DNA from: Variovorax brevis
GTDB lineage: Bacteria > Pseudomonadota > Gammaproteobacteria > Burkholderiales > Burkholderiaceae_C
Assembly: GCF_030317105.1 (NCBI RefSeq)
Contig: NZ_JASZYG010000002.1
Span: 248,001-312,000 of the forward strand
Length of the DNA stretch: 64,000 nucleotides
Direction of reading: 5' to 3'
Positions 52,662 to 62,015 of this stretch are shown here, in pieces. The notes under the pieces are model-generated. The model was not told where the DNA came from and searched no databases. It saw only the letters and a list, made by a program, of their open reading frames with translations. The position numbers and the translations under genes were made by a program. The number at the start of each line of letters is the position of its first letter. Position 1 is the first letter of the stretch.

Positions 52662-54914
52662 CTACGACTTGCTGCGTGCCGCCGGCCGCCAGCGCCTGAG
52701 CAGCAAGGCGTTGGTCATCACGCTCAAGCTGGACATGGCCATCGCCGCACCGGCCACCACCGGGCTGAGCAAGCCCAACGCGGCCAGTGGAATGCCGGCC
52801 ACGTTGTAGGCGAAGGCCCAGAAGAGGTTCTGGCGGATCTTCGCCACGGTGCGCCCGGACACGTCCAGCGCATCGGCCACCAGCGCCAAGTCGCCTCGCA
52901 TCAGCGTGATGCCGGCGGCTTCCATGGCGACGTCGGTGCCGTTGGCCATCGCGATGCCGACATCGGCCGCCGCCAGCGCCGGTGCGTCGTTGGCGCCGTC
53001 GCCCACCATCGCCACCACATGGCCGCGATCGCGCAGCGACTGCACGGCAGAGGCCTTGTCGCCGGGCAAGACCTCGGCTCGGACATCCTCCGCGGCAATT
53101 CCGACCCGCGCCGCAAGCGCCTGCGCCGCGCGCCTGTTGTCGCCGGAGATCATCACGACGCGAAGCCCGCGCTCGCGCAGGCGCATCACCGCTTGCCGGG
53201 CGCCCGGCTTGGCTTCGTCCGCAAAGGCCAGCAATGCGCGTGCGTGCGCTGCGCCCGCCTCGTCAAATTGCAGCAGGACCGACACGGTCTCGCCGCGCTC
53301 ATGGAAAGACGCCAAGTGGACTGCATCGACGGTGGCATCGAGCGCGTCGGCCCAGCGCAGGCTGGCAATGGCCCAGTCCTGCCAGGACGGGTGAGCATCG
53401 CCGGGCACCTGCACTCGGCCGCGCACGCCGCGTCCGGGCAATGCATGCAGATCACGCGGCGCAATCGGTGCGATGCCACGCTGCGCCGCCGCCGCGACCA
53501 CTGCGCGCGCCAGCGGATGCTCGCTGCCGCTTTGCAGGCTGGCCGCGATGGCCATCAAGCTGTCGGCGCTGGCGGCCTCCCCTGCGTCCGACGCCAAAGG
53601 CACCAGGGCGGTGAGCGTCGGCTTGCCCAGCGTCAACGTACCTGTCTTGTCGAATGCGACGGTATCGACGCGATGCGCCAGTTCGAGCGCACGCGCGTCC
53701 TTGACAAGGATGCCGCGCCGCGCCGCCACGCCGGTGCCAGCCATCACCGCCACCGGCGTCGCCAGGCCCAAGGCGCAGGGGCAAGCAATCACCATCACCG
53801 CGACGGCGTGGATCAACGACGCCTCGGTGCCCGCGCCGTAAAGCAGCCAGCCCGCCAGCGTCACCGCGGCAATCAACAGCACAACCGGCACGAACACTGC
53901 AGCCACCTGATCGACCAGGCGCTGGATGGGCGCCTTGGCCGCCTGCGCATCCTCCACCAGCCGGATGATGCGGGCCAGCACACTCTCCGCACCGACAGCG
54001 CGCACCTCGACCACCAAGCGGCCTTCGCCATTCACCGAGCCACCCGTAACGCCTGATCCCGGCGCCTTGGCAACGGGCAGCGGCTCGCCGGTGAGCATCG
54101 ACTCGTCGACGCTCGATTGGCCTTCGATGACGCGGGCGTCGGCCGGCACGCGCTCACCCGGCCGCACGGACAACCGGTCGCCGCGCAGCAGCTCCGCCAC
54201 CGGCACGTCCGACTCGCCCGTCGCGCCAATCAGGTGTGCAAGCTCAGGCCGCAACGACTGCAGCGCGCGAATCGCCGACGTCGCCTGCCGCTTGGCGCGC
54301 ACCTCCAGCCATTTGCCCAGCATCACCAGCGTGATGACGACGGCGGATGCCTCGAAGTACAAATGTGGCGTCACACCCGCGGGAGCCCGCCACCACAGCC
54401 ACAGCGACAGCCCGAACGCGGCGCTCGTTCCCAAGGCCACCAGCAGGTCCATGTTGCCGGTGCCGGCCTTCGCGGCATGCCAGCCTGCGCGATAGAAGCG
54501 CGCCCCCAGCCAGAACTGAACCGGTGCGGCCAGCAACAGTTGCACCCATGGTGCAAGCATCCAATGCAAGCCGAGGAGTTCACCCAGCATCGGCGCCAGC
54601 AAAGGCACGCACAACACCAGGCCCGCGGCCACGGGGGCGAAGCCCGCCCAGGGCGATGCGTCATGCATGGACGCTTGCGAAGCAGCATCGCGCGGCTCAT
54701 AGCCGGCCGAGCGCACCGCCCTGCGCAAACGCGCGTCCATGTCAGGCGCCGGGGTCGCGACGACACGCGCCGATTCCGTCGCCAGATTGACGGTCGCGTC
54801 CTGCACGCCGGGCACTTGCCTGAGCGCGCGCTCTACGCGCTTCACGCATGACGCGCATGTCATTCCCGCCACAGAAAGATCCAGCAATTGCGGCGAAGCG
54901 TCCGAAGTAATCAT
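52662..54914 (-). CDS. copA: Copper-exporting P-type ATPase
   Basis: CopA pumps Cu(I) from the cytoplasm with ATP. The 750-residue P1B-ATPase has one N-terminal metal-binding domain with GMTCASC (Cys20, Cys23), about eight membrane helices, the transport motif ACPCALGLA, the phosphorylation site DKTGTLT and [16 protein letters not shown]. The CPC motif and the adjacent copZ and cueR genes point to copper or silver. The ATG at 54914 has no Shine-Dalgarno. A MerR-type promoter is placed so near that the mRNA could be leaderless. Confidence 0.95.
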   Translation of the reverse strand: MITSDASPQLLDLSVAGMTCASCVKRVERALRQVPGVQDATVNLATESARVVATPAPDMDARLRRAVRSAGYEPRDAASQASMHDASPWAGFAPVAAGLVLCVPLLAPMLGELLGLHWMLAPWVQLLLAAPVQFWLGARFYRAGWHAAKAGTGNMDLLVALGTSAAFGLSLWLWWRAPAGVTPHLYFEASAVVITLVMLGKWLEVRAKRQATSAIRALQSLRPELAHLIGATGESDVPVAELLRGDRLSVRPGERVPADARVIEGQSSVDESMLTGEPLPVAKAPGSGVTGGSVNGEGRLVVEVRAVGAESVLARIIRLVEDAQAAKAPIQRLVDQVAAVFVPVVLLIAAVTLAGWLLYGAGTEASLIHAVAVMVIACPCALGLATPVAVMAGTGVAARRGILVKDARALELAHRVDTVAFDKTGTLTLGKPTLTALVPLASDAGEAASADSLMAIAASLQSGSEHPLARAVVAAAAQRGIAPIAPRDLHALPGRGVRGRVQVPGDAHPSWQDWAIASLRWADALDATVDAVHLASFHERGETVSVLLQFDEAGAAHARALLAFADEAKPGARQAVMRLRERGLRVVMISGDNRRAAQALAARVGIAAEDVRAEVLPGDKASAVQSLRDRGHVVAMVGDGANDAPALAAADVGIAMANGTDVAMEAAGITLMRGDLALVADALDVSGRTVAKIRQNLFWAFAYNVAGIPLAALGLLSPVVAGAAMAMSSLSVMTNALLLRRWRPAARSKS

Positions 54915-54920
54915 CTTGAG

Positions 54921-54951
54921 AGCCTAAGTGCACACACGATGCTAAGGTCAA
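54921..54951 (-). promoter_or_regulatory. copA: Candidate MerR-type promoter of copA
   Basis: On the minus strand TTGACC (54946-54951) is followed after exactly 19 bases by TAGGCT (54921-54926). The 19-base spacer is the long spacing used by MerR-family activators. The -10 element is only about seven bases from the copA ATG. Confidence 0.45.
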
Positions 54952-54990
54952 GTGTTCTCTTGACCTTTACACCATGTCAGGGTCAAGACT
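54944..54990 (+). promoter_or_regulatory. CueR-type promoter and operator of copZ-cueR
   Basis: TTGACC (54960-54965) and AAGACT (54985-54990) are separated by 19 bases, the overlong spacing of MerR-activated promoters. Between them is an imperfect dyad of the ACCTT...AGGGT kind known for CueR. A perfect dyad AAGGTCAAG-N6-CTTGACCTT (54944-54967) overlaps the -35 and joins it to the copA promoter. Confidence 0.65.
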
Positions 54991-55019
54991 CGAACCAGCC
55001 AATAGAAGGAGCATGCAAG

Positions 55020-55214
55020 GTGAGCCAGGAATTACAGGTTGAAGGGATGAGTTGCGCACACTGTGTCAGCGCAGTGCAGAAAGCCATCCTTGCCATTGAC
55101 CCGCAAGCCGAAGTCCGCGTCGATCTTGAAACCGGTCGCCTCGAAACCTCGAGTGAACAACCGCGCGAAGCCCTGATCGCCGCCGTCGCGAACGCGGGGT
55201 ATGAGGCACGATGA
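55020..55214 (+). CDS. copZ: Copper chaperone CopZ-like HMA protein
   Basis: The 64-residue protein is a single heavy-metal-associated domain with GMSCAHC (Cys12, Cys15) and the beta-alpha-beta pattern of copper chaperones. It would carry Cu(I) to CopA or to the regulator. The start is a GTG at 55020 with AAGGAG nine bases before; no suitable ATG is in frame. Its stop overlaps the cueR start (ATGA), so the two are coupled, and it faces copA across a shared promoter region. Confidence 0.9.
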   Translation: MSQELQVEGMSCAHCVSAVQKAILAIDPQAEVRVDLETGRLETSSEQPREALIAAVANAGYEAR

Positions 55215-55654
55215 GCGCTGATACGCCCGAACTGCTACCCGTTCCGATCAGCGAGGCAGCCCGACAGTCCGGGGTTTCCGCCCGAATGGTGCGCCACTAC
55301 GAGGGCTTGGGCCTGTTGCCCGCCGTGGCACGCACCGACGGCGGCTACCGCCAGTACACGGCGGCGGACGTCCACACGCTGCGCTTCATCAAACGCGCCC
55401 GTGACCTGGGTTTTTCGATGGACCAGATTGGCGAGCTGGTCGATCTTTGGCACAACAAGCGCCGCGCCAGCGCCGGCGTCAAGCGCATCGCGGAAGGCCA
55501 TCTGGCCGAACTGACGCAGCGGATCTCGGCATTGCAAGGCATGCAGAGAACGCTCCAGGTGCTGCTGGACAGCTGCGTGGGGGATGAGCGTCCCGAATGC
55601 CCCATCCTGGACGACCTCGCCGGAATCAACGTCGCTCGCGCATCTCCCTACTGA
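55211..55654 (+). CDS. cueR: Copper-responsive MerR-family regulator CueR
   Basis: The 147-residue activator has a MerR helix-turn-helix (ISEAARQSGVSARMVRHYEGLGLL, in part), the wing TDGGYRQY and a dimerisation coiled coil. The metal-binding pair is Cys122 and Cys130 with seven residues between them, in SCVGDERPECPI, the CueR spacing for Cu(I), Ag(I) and Au(I). It should bend the DNA at the 19-base-spaced promoters upstream and activate copZ-cueR and copA. It extends at the N-terminus about ten residues beyond the usual start. Confidence 0.93.
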   Translation: MSADTPELLPVPISEAARQSGVSARMVRHYEGLGLLPAVARTDGGYRQYTAADVHTLRFIKRARDLGFSMDQIGELVDLWHNKRRASAGVKRIAEGHLAELTQRISALQGMQRTLQVLLDSCVGDERPECPILDDLAGINVARASPY

Positions 55655-55745
55655 TCCCTTGCCTATCCGAATGGCCACTTGCGCACTAATTCACGCCAGC
55701 CGATGATTCGTAACGTCATGTGAGTACTCTTTACGGACGAAACAA

Positions 55746-56567
55746 ATGTCATTGCAAAGCGCAGCCATGAGGACGGTGGGGCCCTTGATCCCCCGCCCGG
55801 TCCGCAGTGCCCTGCAAAAGCGGCGATTCTTCAGCGCGCGCGACTGGCGCAACCTCCATTGGGGCGTTTTCGACTCCTTTGAAAGCGCCAACGAGTTCGT
55901 TCGGTTGCACGGCGAGGCGCCACGTTTCGAAATGGATCAACACAAGTGGCTAACAGATAAACAGGTTTTGTTACCGCATGACTACCCCCCGCTGTTCTGG
56001 TTAACCCGCATTTTTCAGTCGCCAGTTGGTCAGAATTTCACCCGGGTACTGGATTTGGGCGGCAGCGTCGGCGTCACCTTCCTGGCGTTCAAGCCCTATC
56101 TTCAGTTGCCGCCCAACCTGCGTTGGGAAGTGTGCGAACTGCCAGACACCGCTGAGTTCGGCCGCCAGGTGGCCCGTGACCGCGGCGAGACGCAACTGAG
56201 CTTCACGACCGATTCAAAGGCAGTCGACGGCGCCGACATCCTCTTCACCGCCGGCACCATCCAGTACATCGACACGCCGCTGCACCAGACGCTCGGCGGC
56301 TTGGCCAACGCGCCGAAGCACGTCCTCATCAACCGCCTGCCGTTGACGCCGAACGCCAGCTTCGTGACCTTGCAAAACAGCGGCATTGCCGTGTGGCCGT
56401 ACCACATCCTCAATGACACGCAGTTCGTGCAGGCGATGAAAGGGATTGGCTACCGCGTGGTCGACCGCTGGAAGTGCCTGCAGAACTCCACGAGCATTCC
56501 GTTCCACCCCGAGCACACGCTCGACCATTTCCACGGCTTCTATTTCGCGCACGAGAGCGTGGCCTGA
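55746..56567 (+). CDS. Putative methyltransferase of the TIGR04325 (LIC12133) family
   Basis: The 273-residue protein has DWRNLHWGVFDSFESA near the N-terminus, the SAM-type loop VLDLGGSVGVTFLAF at about 100-114 and FTAGTIQYIDTPL; this matches my memory of the TIGR04325 putative methyltransferases. That family is usually found in polysaccharide or lipopolysaccharide gene clusters. None is here, and the gene stands alone between cueR and creB. Part of its coding sequence (55900-56050) is visibly less GC-rich than its surroundings, which may point to transfer. Acceptor unknown. Confidence 0.75.
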   Translation: MSLQSAAMRTVGPLIPRPVRSALQKRRFFSARDWRNLHWGVFDSFESANEFVRLHGEAPRFEMDQHKWLTDKQVLLPHDYPPLFWLTRIFQSPVGQNFTRVLDLGGSVGVTFLAFKPYLQLPPNLRWEVCELPDTAEFGRQVARDRGETQLSFTTDSKAVDGADILFTAGTIQYIDTPLHQTLGGLANAPKHVLINRLPLTPNASFVTLQNSGIAVWPYHILNDTQFVQAMKGIGYRVVDRWKCLQNSTSIPFHPEHTLDHFHGFYFAHESVA

Positions 56568-56610
56568 ATCGGGCGGCGAGCGTGGGCGGTGGCCCGCTAC
56601 CATCGGCCCC

Positions 56611-57378
56611 ATGTCTTTCCAGCTCCGAGTCCTGATCGCCGAAGACGAATCCGGCATCGCGGACACCCTGCAATACGTGCTCAAGAGCGACGGCTTCGCG
56701 CCGGTGTGGTGCGCCACCGCGCAAGAGGCGATGGCGCAGTTTGCCGCCGAACCGCCCGCCATCGCCATCCTGGACGTGGGGCTGCCCGACATGAACGGCT
56801 TCGAGCTGTTCAAGCGACTGCAGGCCATCAACCGCGAGAGCGGTGGGCCGGAAGTGCCGATGCTTTTCCTGACGGCGCGCAACGACGAGATCGACCGCGT
56901 CGTCGGCCTCGAACTGGGCGCGGACGACTACATCGCCAAGCCCTTCTCGCCCCGCGAACTCGTCGCCCGCGTGCGCACGATCTTGCGGCGAAGCGGACGG
57001 ACCCACGGAGCGCCGGAACGCACGGCTACGACTGCAAGTGTCGTCGCTCCCGAAAGCGCTGCACCGCCCGCCAAGCCCTTCGTGCTCGACGTGGAACGCA
57101 TGCAGATCCGCTACTACGGCCGCCTGCTCGAACTCTCGCGCTATGAATACGGCCTGCTGCGCCTGTTGATCCAGCGACCGGGCCGCGTGTTCACGCGCGA
57201 CGAATTGCTCCAACAGGTCTGGGACGATGCCAGCGACAGCTTTGACCGCACCGTGGATGCGCACGTCAAGACGCTGCGCGCCAAGCTGCGCGAGATTGCG
57301 CCGCAAGTGGAGCCGATCCGCACCCTGCGCGGCACCGGCTACGCGCTGAACGAAGACCTTCCGACACGGCTCACGTGA
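56611..57378 (+). CDS. creB: Two-component response regulator CreB
   Basis: CreB is the OmpR-type partner of CreC. The 255-residue protein has a receiver domain with acidic pocket EDE (about 11-13), phospho-acceptor Asp55 in AILDVGLPD, and YIAKPFSPRELVAR. A Thr/Ala/Pro linker and a winged-helix output domain with LLIQRPGRVFTRDELLQQVW follow. CreB proteins bind the direct repeat TTCAC-N6-TTCAC, and one such site is present upstream of the VIT/vWA gene in this window. The start at 56611 follows the methyltransferase by 43 bases; creC is coupled downstream. Confidence 0.92.
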   Translation: MSFQLRVLIAEDESGIADTLQYVLKSDGFAPVWCATAQEAMAQFAAEPPAIAILDVGLPDMNGFELFKRLQAINRESGGPEVPMLFLTARNDEIDRVVGLELGADDYIAKPFSPRELVARVRTILRRSGRTHGAPERTATTASVVAPESAAPPAKPFVLDVERMQIRYYGRLLELSRYEYGLLRLLIQRPGRVFTRDELLQQVWDDASDSFDRTVDAHVKTLRAKLREIAPQVEPIRTLRGTGYALNEDLPTRLT

Positions 57379-57380
57379 CG

Positions 57381-58853
57381 ATGAAGAAAACGCGCGACAG
57401 GCCGACGGCAGGCGCGGTGTCGCGACGAACGCGCATCTTCATCGGCATCCTGCTGATCTACACCGCCGGCATTGCGCTGCTGCTTTATCGCGTGGTGGCG
57501 GACATCGATCCGCGCTATCGCGAATCGGCGGAGGAGTCGCTGGTCGAAATGTCCCAACTGATGGCGAGCATGGTCGAGCAGGACGTGATCGCCGGCGCCA
57601 TCAACGTCTCGCGCCTGGAGCCGATGTTTCGTTCGGCATATGCGCGACAGTTTTCGGCGCAGATCTACAACCTGCACAAGACGCATGTCGAGATGCGCGT
57701 GTACGTCACCGACCGAAAGGGCCGCGTGATCTTCGATTCGACGGGCCGCGAAACAGGCGCCGACTATTCGCAGTGGAACGACGTCACCAAGGCGCTGGCG
57801 GGCCTTTATGGCGCACGCACCACGCGCGACATCCAAGGCGATCCGCTGACATCGGTGATGTACGCCGCCGCTCCGATTCGCTGGGGTGACGAAATCGTCG
57901 GCGTGGTGAGCGTGGGCAAGCCGGTGCAGAGTTTCGGCCAGTTCGTCGATGACGCACGCGCGCGCACGCTGTGGGTTGGCGTGGGCTCGGCGCTGGCCCT
58001 GTTGCTGCTTGCGATCATCATGTCGGTGTGGCTCGTGCGGCCCTTTGGATTGATCTCGGACTATCTGCGCTGGATGCGCATGCAGCGCACCTTGAGCCCA
58101 TCGCGCATGGTGCGCCGTGCCATCGACACCTTGCGCAGTGGCATGGGCGAGATGCGCGATGCACTGACCGGCCGCAGCTATGTCGCCGACTACGTGCAGA
58201 CCTTCACGCACGAGATCAAGAGCCCGCTCTCGGCGATTCGGGGTGCGGCAGAGCTTCTGCAGGAGAGCGAGATGCCCCCGGCGGAACGCGAGCACTTCCT
58301 GGGCAACATCACGCGCGAGACGCAGCGCATCCAGGAGATCGTCGATCGCATGATGGAGCTCACCGCGCTGGAAACCCAACGCGCACTGGAACGAAGCGAA
58401 ACGGTGTCGCTCGCGCCCTTGCTGCAAGAGGTGGCGGCGAGCGCACAAGGCGCTGCAGCGGCGCGCCAGATCCGCTTGCACGTGGCCATTGACAGTGGCG
58501 CACGCGTGGAAGGCGATCCCTTTCTCCTGCGTCGTGCCGTGAGCAACCTGCTGGACAACGCCATCGATTTTTCACCGCCGGACGCGGAGGTGGCGTTGGC
58601 CTTGCACGTGGGCTCACGCGAGGCGCGCATCACGGTGCGCGACCATGGGGCTGGCATTCCGGAGTATGCGAAGGACCAGGTGTTCGAGAAGTTCTATTCG
58701 TTGGCCAGGCCGCACAGTCAGAAGAAGAGCACGGGCTTGGGTCTTGCGTTCGTGAAGGAGATTGCGGCCTTGCATCGTGGGCGGGTGGAGCTTGCGAATG
58801 CGCCGCGTGGTGGGGCGCTGGCTACTTTGACGTTGCCGTTGTTGTCGCACTAG
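57381..58853 (+). CDS. creC: Sensor histidine kinase CreC
   Basis: The 490-residue kinase has two membrane helices (about 17-36 and 193-215) around a periplasmic sensor part with VYVTDRKGRVIFDSTGRE, DYSQWNDV and SVMYAAAPI, all close to E. coli CreC. A HAMP-like linker, H-box FTHEIKSPLSAIRG with His277, N-box NLLDNAIDF and G-boxes complete it. CreC senses cell state linked to metabolism or PBP inhibition in other bacteria. Besides ATG 57381, a GTG at 57375 overlaps the creB stop by four bases and is an alternative start. Confidence 0.93.
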   Translation: MKKTRDRPTAGAVSRRTRIFIGILLIYTAGIALLLYRVVADIDPRYRESAEESLVEMSQLMASMVEQDVIAGAINVSRLEPMFRSAYARQFSAQIYNLHKTHVEMRVYVTDRKGRVIFDSTGRETGADYSQWNDVTKALAGLYGARTTRDIQGDPLTSVMYAAAPIRWGDEIVGVVSVGKPVQSFGQFVDDARARTLWVGVGSALALLLLAIIMSVWLVRPFGLISDYLRWMRMQRTLSPSRMVRRAIDTLRSGMGEMRDALTGRSYVADYVQTFTHEIKSPLSAIRGAAELLQESEMPPAEREHFLGNITRETQRIQEIVDRMMELTALETQRALERSETVSLAPLLQEVAASAQGAAAARQIRLHVAIDSGARVEGDPFLLRRAVSNLLDNAIDFSPPDAEVALALHVGSREARITVRDHGAGIPEYAKDQVFEKFYSLARPHSQKKSTGLGLAFVKEIAALHRGRVELANAPRGGALATLTLPLLSH

Positions 58854-58887
58854 TCTTGTTGCGGTGCGTGGGGGCGCGTCGGCGGAC

Positions 58888-59061
58888 GGTATGCCTGTGG
58901 GCGGCTGACGCCTCGGGTCCTTCGGACTTCGCTGCTGCTCCTCAGGAAAGGCGGGGTCCGCAGAACTCGCTGCACTTCGTTCCGCTCAAACAGCTGCGGC
59001 CCTCTTTCCGCCTTTCCTTGCGGTGCTCGCCCGAGGCTCAACAGCCGCCCACAGGCATACC
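58888..59061 (+). repeat. Large palindromic extragenic element, copy A
   Basis: Outer arms at 58888-58907 and 59042-59061 are exact 20-base complements, beginning GGTATGCCTG. Further inward GCCTCGGG pairs with CCCGAGGC and GGAAAGGCGG with CCGCCTTTCC, making a hairpin about 174 bases long. The centre contains GCAGAACTCGC and GCTCAAACAGCTGCG, which are also present, on the other strand, in copy B. Confidence 0.7.
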
Positions 59062-59211
59062 GCCCACCGACGCTGGGCACGGTGGGGGTGAACTGTCCGC
59101 ATCAACAGCCGTCACCAAGGGAAAGAGTGCGCGCACCGCTGGCGCTACCCACTGCGCTTGAGTGACGCGCAGTTCCGACAGAACGATCCACACTGTTCGC
59201 GCCTCCCCGGA

Positions 59212-59399
59212 GCCCGGCATGCGATGGCCGCTGGGCGCCGCCTCTGTGGCGCTGAGCAGCGCAGCGTTTCGCGGGATCAGGATCGCAGCTGTTTGAGCCG
59301 CAGGCGAGTTCTGCGAGACCCCGCGAAACGCGAGCAGCGCAAGGCAGTCCCGCAGGGACCGCCACAGTGAAGGCGCCCAGCGGCCATCGCATGCCGGGC
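59212..59399 (-). repeat. Large palindromic extragenic element, copy B
   Basis: Arms at 59212-59239 and 59372-59399 are exact 28-base complements, beginning GCCCGGCATG. Inner pairings CTGTGGC/GCCACAG and GCGTTTCGCGGG/CCCGCGAAACGC (59264-59275, 59320-59331) continue the stem. Read on the minus strand, the centre has GCAGAACTCGC and GGCTCAAACAGCTGCG like copy A, while the outer arms differ. Confidence 0.7.
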
Positions 59400-59445
59400 G
59401 TCCCCTGAAGCGAGCGCCACAACCCAAGCAAACAGCCAAAACAAC

Positions 59446-61812
59446 CTACCGAAACAAATCCAGAATCCGGCTGCGCTCCAGCAACGACGGCACAGGCCCC
59501 ACCGGCCCCGCAGCCAGTGACTCCGCCGACGCAACGTCTTCGCTCTCAACACCCAGGCTCGCAATCCCGCGCCCCGGCGTGTAGTCGTCGTAGTACCACT
59601 CGCCATCGACCATCGCCACGCCATCGGGCACGGACATCTTCGACACTGAAACGCCCTTCAACGCCGCCTGCATGTACCCCGTCCACACTGGCAGGCTCAA
59701 GCTGCCGCCCGTCTCGCCGCGAACGCCGAGTTGACGCGGCGTGTCGTAGCCAATCCACGCGACACCCACCATCGTCGGCTGAAAGCCCGTGAACCACGTG
59801 TCGACCGAATCGTTGGTCGTGCCTGTCTTGCCGTACAGGTCTTCACGCTTGAGCGCTTGATACGCCCTGGCGCCCGTGCCACTGCGCACCACGCTCTGCA
59901 ACAGCGAACTCATGATGAACGCATTGCGCTGCGGAATCGCGCGCGTGCTGTCGTCGCGCGCCGGCGCCTGCGCCTCGAACAACAGCTTGTCGCGGTAGTC
60001 GGTGATGCGCGTGACCAGCGTCGGACTCACGCGATAGCCACCGTTGGCAAACACGCCATAGCCCGCGGCCATCTGCATCGGCGTCACCGAGCCTGCGCCA
60101 AGAGCCATTGGCAGATACGCAGGATGCTTGTCGGCTTCGAAACCGAACTTGCCAATCCAGTCTTGCGCGTAGTTGGTGCCGATCGATTGCAGCACGCGAA
60201 TCGTCACCATGTTCTTCGATTGCTCCAGCGCATGGCGAAGCGTCATCGGCCCTGCGAATGTCCCGTCGAAATTCTTCGGCTCCCACGGCTTTCCGCCCGT
60301 CGTTCCGCGGTCGAAGAAGAGCGGTGCATCGTTGACCAGCGTGCCCGGCGTGAAGCCCTTCTCCAACGCCGCCGAATAGATGAATGGCTTGAAGCTCGAC
60401 CCCGGCTGCCGCCACGCCTGCGTCACATGGTTGAACTGGCTCTTGCCGAAATCGAAGCCGCCCACCAGTGCCTTGACCGCACCATCGCGCGGATCGAGCG
60501 CCACGAATGCGCCTTCGACCTCGGGCAACTGCGTGATCTCCCACGCACCCGCAGCCGACTTCACGACACGCACCACCGCGCCGCGACGAATGCGAACGTT
60601 CGCCGCCGCGCGTTCCGACAACGCCGGCTGCACAAGACGCAGGCCCTCGCCCACGATCTTCAGCACCTCGCCATCGCGGCGCACCGCCTTCACTTCCTTC
60701 GTGCTCGCCACCAGCACCACGGCCGCGAACACATCGTCGTGGTCCGCATGGTCGGCCAAGGCAAGGTCCACCGCGTCATCCAGATCAGCGGGAGAAGCGT
60801 CGGCAGCGGGCAGTTCAACCCGCGCCTGCGGACCGCGCCAGGGCTGACGCCGCTCGTAGTCCAAAATGCCACGGCGCAGCGCCTTGTAGGCAGCGGCTTG
60901 ATCGGCCGCGACAAGCGAGGTGTAGACCTTGAAGCCGCTCGTGTAGGTGCTGTTGCCGTACTGCTCCTGCATCATCTGACGCACCGACTCGGCCACGTAC
61001 TCTGCATGCAGCCGGCCCGGATCGGCGGGGTCGCGCAAATGCAGTTCTTCCTGCTTTGCCACCGCCGCCTGATCCGCCGTGATGGCACCCACCGCCTGCA
61101 TGCGATCGAGCACATACAACTGACGCGCACGCGCCCGGCGTGGGTTGTTCACCGGGTTGTTCGTACCGGGTGCCTTCGGCAACCCGGCCAGCATCGCGGC
61201 CTCTGCCAGCGTGATGTCTTTCAAGGGCTTGCCGAAGTAGGTCTCCGATGCAGCGGCGAAACCATAGGCGCGATTGCCCAGGTAGATCTGGTTCAGGTAG
61301 ATCTCCAGGATCTGGTCCTTGCTCAGCCCTTGCTCCAACCGCAAGGCGATCAGCGCCTCGCGAAACTTGCGGCTCATGGTTCGCTCGGAGCTCAGGTACA
61401 CGTTGCGCGCCACCTGTTGCGTGATGGTGGATGCGCCCTGGTGCACGCCATGCCGGAGGTTGGCGAGCACTGCGCGCGCAAGCCCGATGGTGTCCACGCC
61501 GCCGTGTTCATAGAAACGTGCGTCCTCCACCGCCACCACGGCATCCTTCATGGCCTTCGGGATCTCGGCCATCGGCACGAGGTTGCGGCGCTCTTCGCCA
61601 AACTCACCAATCAGCACACCCTCGGACGAATACACGCGCAAGGGCAACTTGGGCCGGTAGTTGGCCAGCTCGGACACGTCGGGCAAGCTCGGCGAGATCA
61701 CCGCCGCCGTCACGCCGAGCCCCAGCACGAGCGCAGCGACGCCACCGGTCACCGCGGCGGCGCCCCACAACAAGACTTTCGAGGGCGTGAGTTTTCGGTT
61801 CAGGGCAGGCAC
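59446..61812 (-). CDS. mrcA: Penicillin-binding protein 1A (bifunctional transglycosylase/transpeptidase)
   Basis: PBP1A polymerises and cross-links peptidoglycan. The 788-residue protein has a short cytoplasmic tail, one membrane helix (about 13-40), a glycosyltransferase domain with catalytic Glu96 in VEDARFYEHGG and GASTITQQVARN, a linker, and a transpeptidase domain with GSSFKPF (active Ser), an SxN motif in EQSKNM and GKTGTTND. Typical length for class A enzymes. It converges with creC and diverges from the VIT/vWA gene, whose upstream region has a CreB tag about 85-100 bases from its own start, so CreB may also affect it. Confidence 0.95.
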   Translation of the reverse strand: MPALNRKLTPSKVLLWGAAAVTGGVAALVLGLGVTAAVISPSLPDVSELANYRPKLPLRVYSSEGVLIGEFGEERRNLVPMAEIPKAMKDAVVAVEDARFYEHGGVDTIGLARAVLANLRHGVHQGASTITQQVARNVYLSSERTMSRKFREALIALRLEQGLSKDQILEIYLNQIYLGNRAYGFAAASETYFGKPLKDITLAEAAMLAGLPKAPGTNNPVNNPRRARARQLYVLDRMQAVGAITADQAAVAKQEELHLRDPADPGRLHAEYVAESVRQMMQEQYGNSTYTSGFKVYTSLVAADQAAAYKALRRGILDYERRQPWRGPQARVELPAADASPADLDDAVDLALADHADHDDVFAAVVLVASTKEVKAVRRDGEVLKIVGEGLRLVQPALSERAAANVRIRRGAVVRVVKSAAGAWEITQLPEVEGAFVALDPRDGAVKALVGGFDFGKSQFNHVTQAWRQPGSSFKPFIYSAALEKGFTPGTLVNDAPLFFDRGTTGGKPWEPKNFDGTFAGPMTLRHALEQSKNMVTIRVLQSIGTNYAQDWIGKFGFEADKHPAYLPMALGAGSVTPMQMAAGYGVFANGGYRVSPTLVTRITDYRDKLLFEAQAPARDDSTRAIPQRNAFIMSSLLQSVVRSGTGARAYQALKREDLYGKTGTTNDSVDTWFTGFQPTMVGVAWIGYDTPRQLGVRGETGGSLSLPVWTGYMQAALKGVSVSKMSVPDGVAMVDGEWYYDDYTPGRGIASLGVESEDVASAESLAAGPVGPVPSLLERSRILDLFR

Positions 61813-61896
61813 GGGTTCATTCTTCTCGGGTCATATCGATGCTGACATCTTCAACGCAGTTGCAGAAGCACATGTGAAGGACTTGGCCGCATTCAC

Positions 61897-61912
61897 TTCA
61901 CACAGACTTCAC
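61897..61912 (+). promoter_or_regulatory. Exact CreB-binding tag (TTCAC-N6-TTCAC)
   Basis: TTCAC-acagac-TTCAC is an exact match to the cre tag to which CreB binds in E. coli and its relatives. An additional TTCAC abuts it upstream (61892-61896). It lies 103 bp before the VIT/vWA start and 84 bp before the divergent PBP1A start, in the same neighbourhood as creBC. Confidence 0.75.
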
Positions 61913-62015
61913 ACAACGCTGCCCATTTCTCCAACAGTCTTCCCACTGCCTTCGAGTCCGCGTCCGACAGTGACCGCCGTGCACCGTTGCACGACCACAT
62001 CGAGGGAACGAGGAC

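Larger units (their letters stand above)
58854..59445. other. 592-bp extragenic region with two palindromic elements
   Basis: No gene is supported between creC and the PBP1A gene, which converge. The space holds two large palindromic elements of one family in opposite orientation (listed separately), with about 150 bp of unassigned sequence between them and about 26 and 46 bp at the edges. The region probably also ends both transcripts. Confidence 0.7.

Noticed and set aside
59731..61845. 704-codon open frame opposite PBP1A
   Set aside because: Shadow of a certain gene; no ribosome site or motif.
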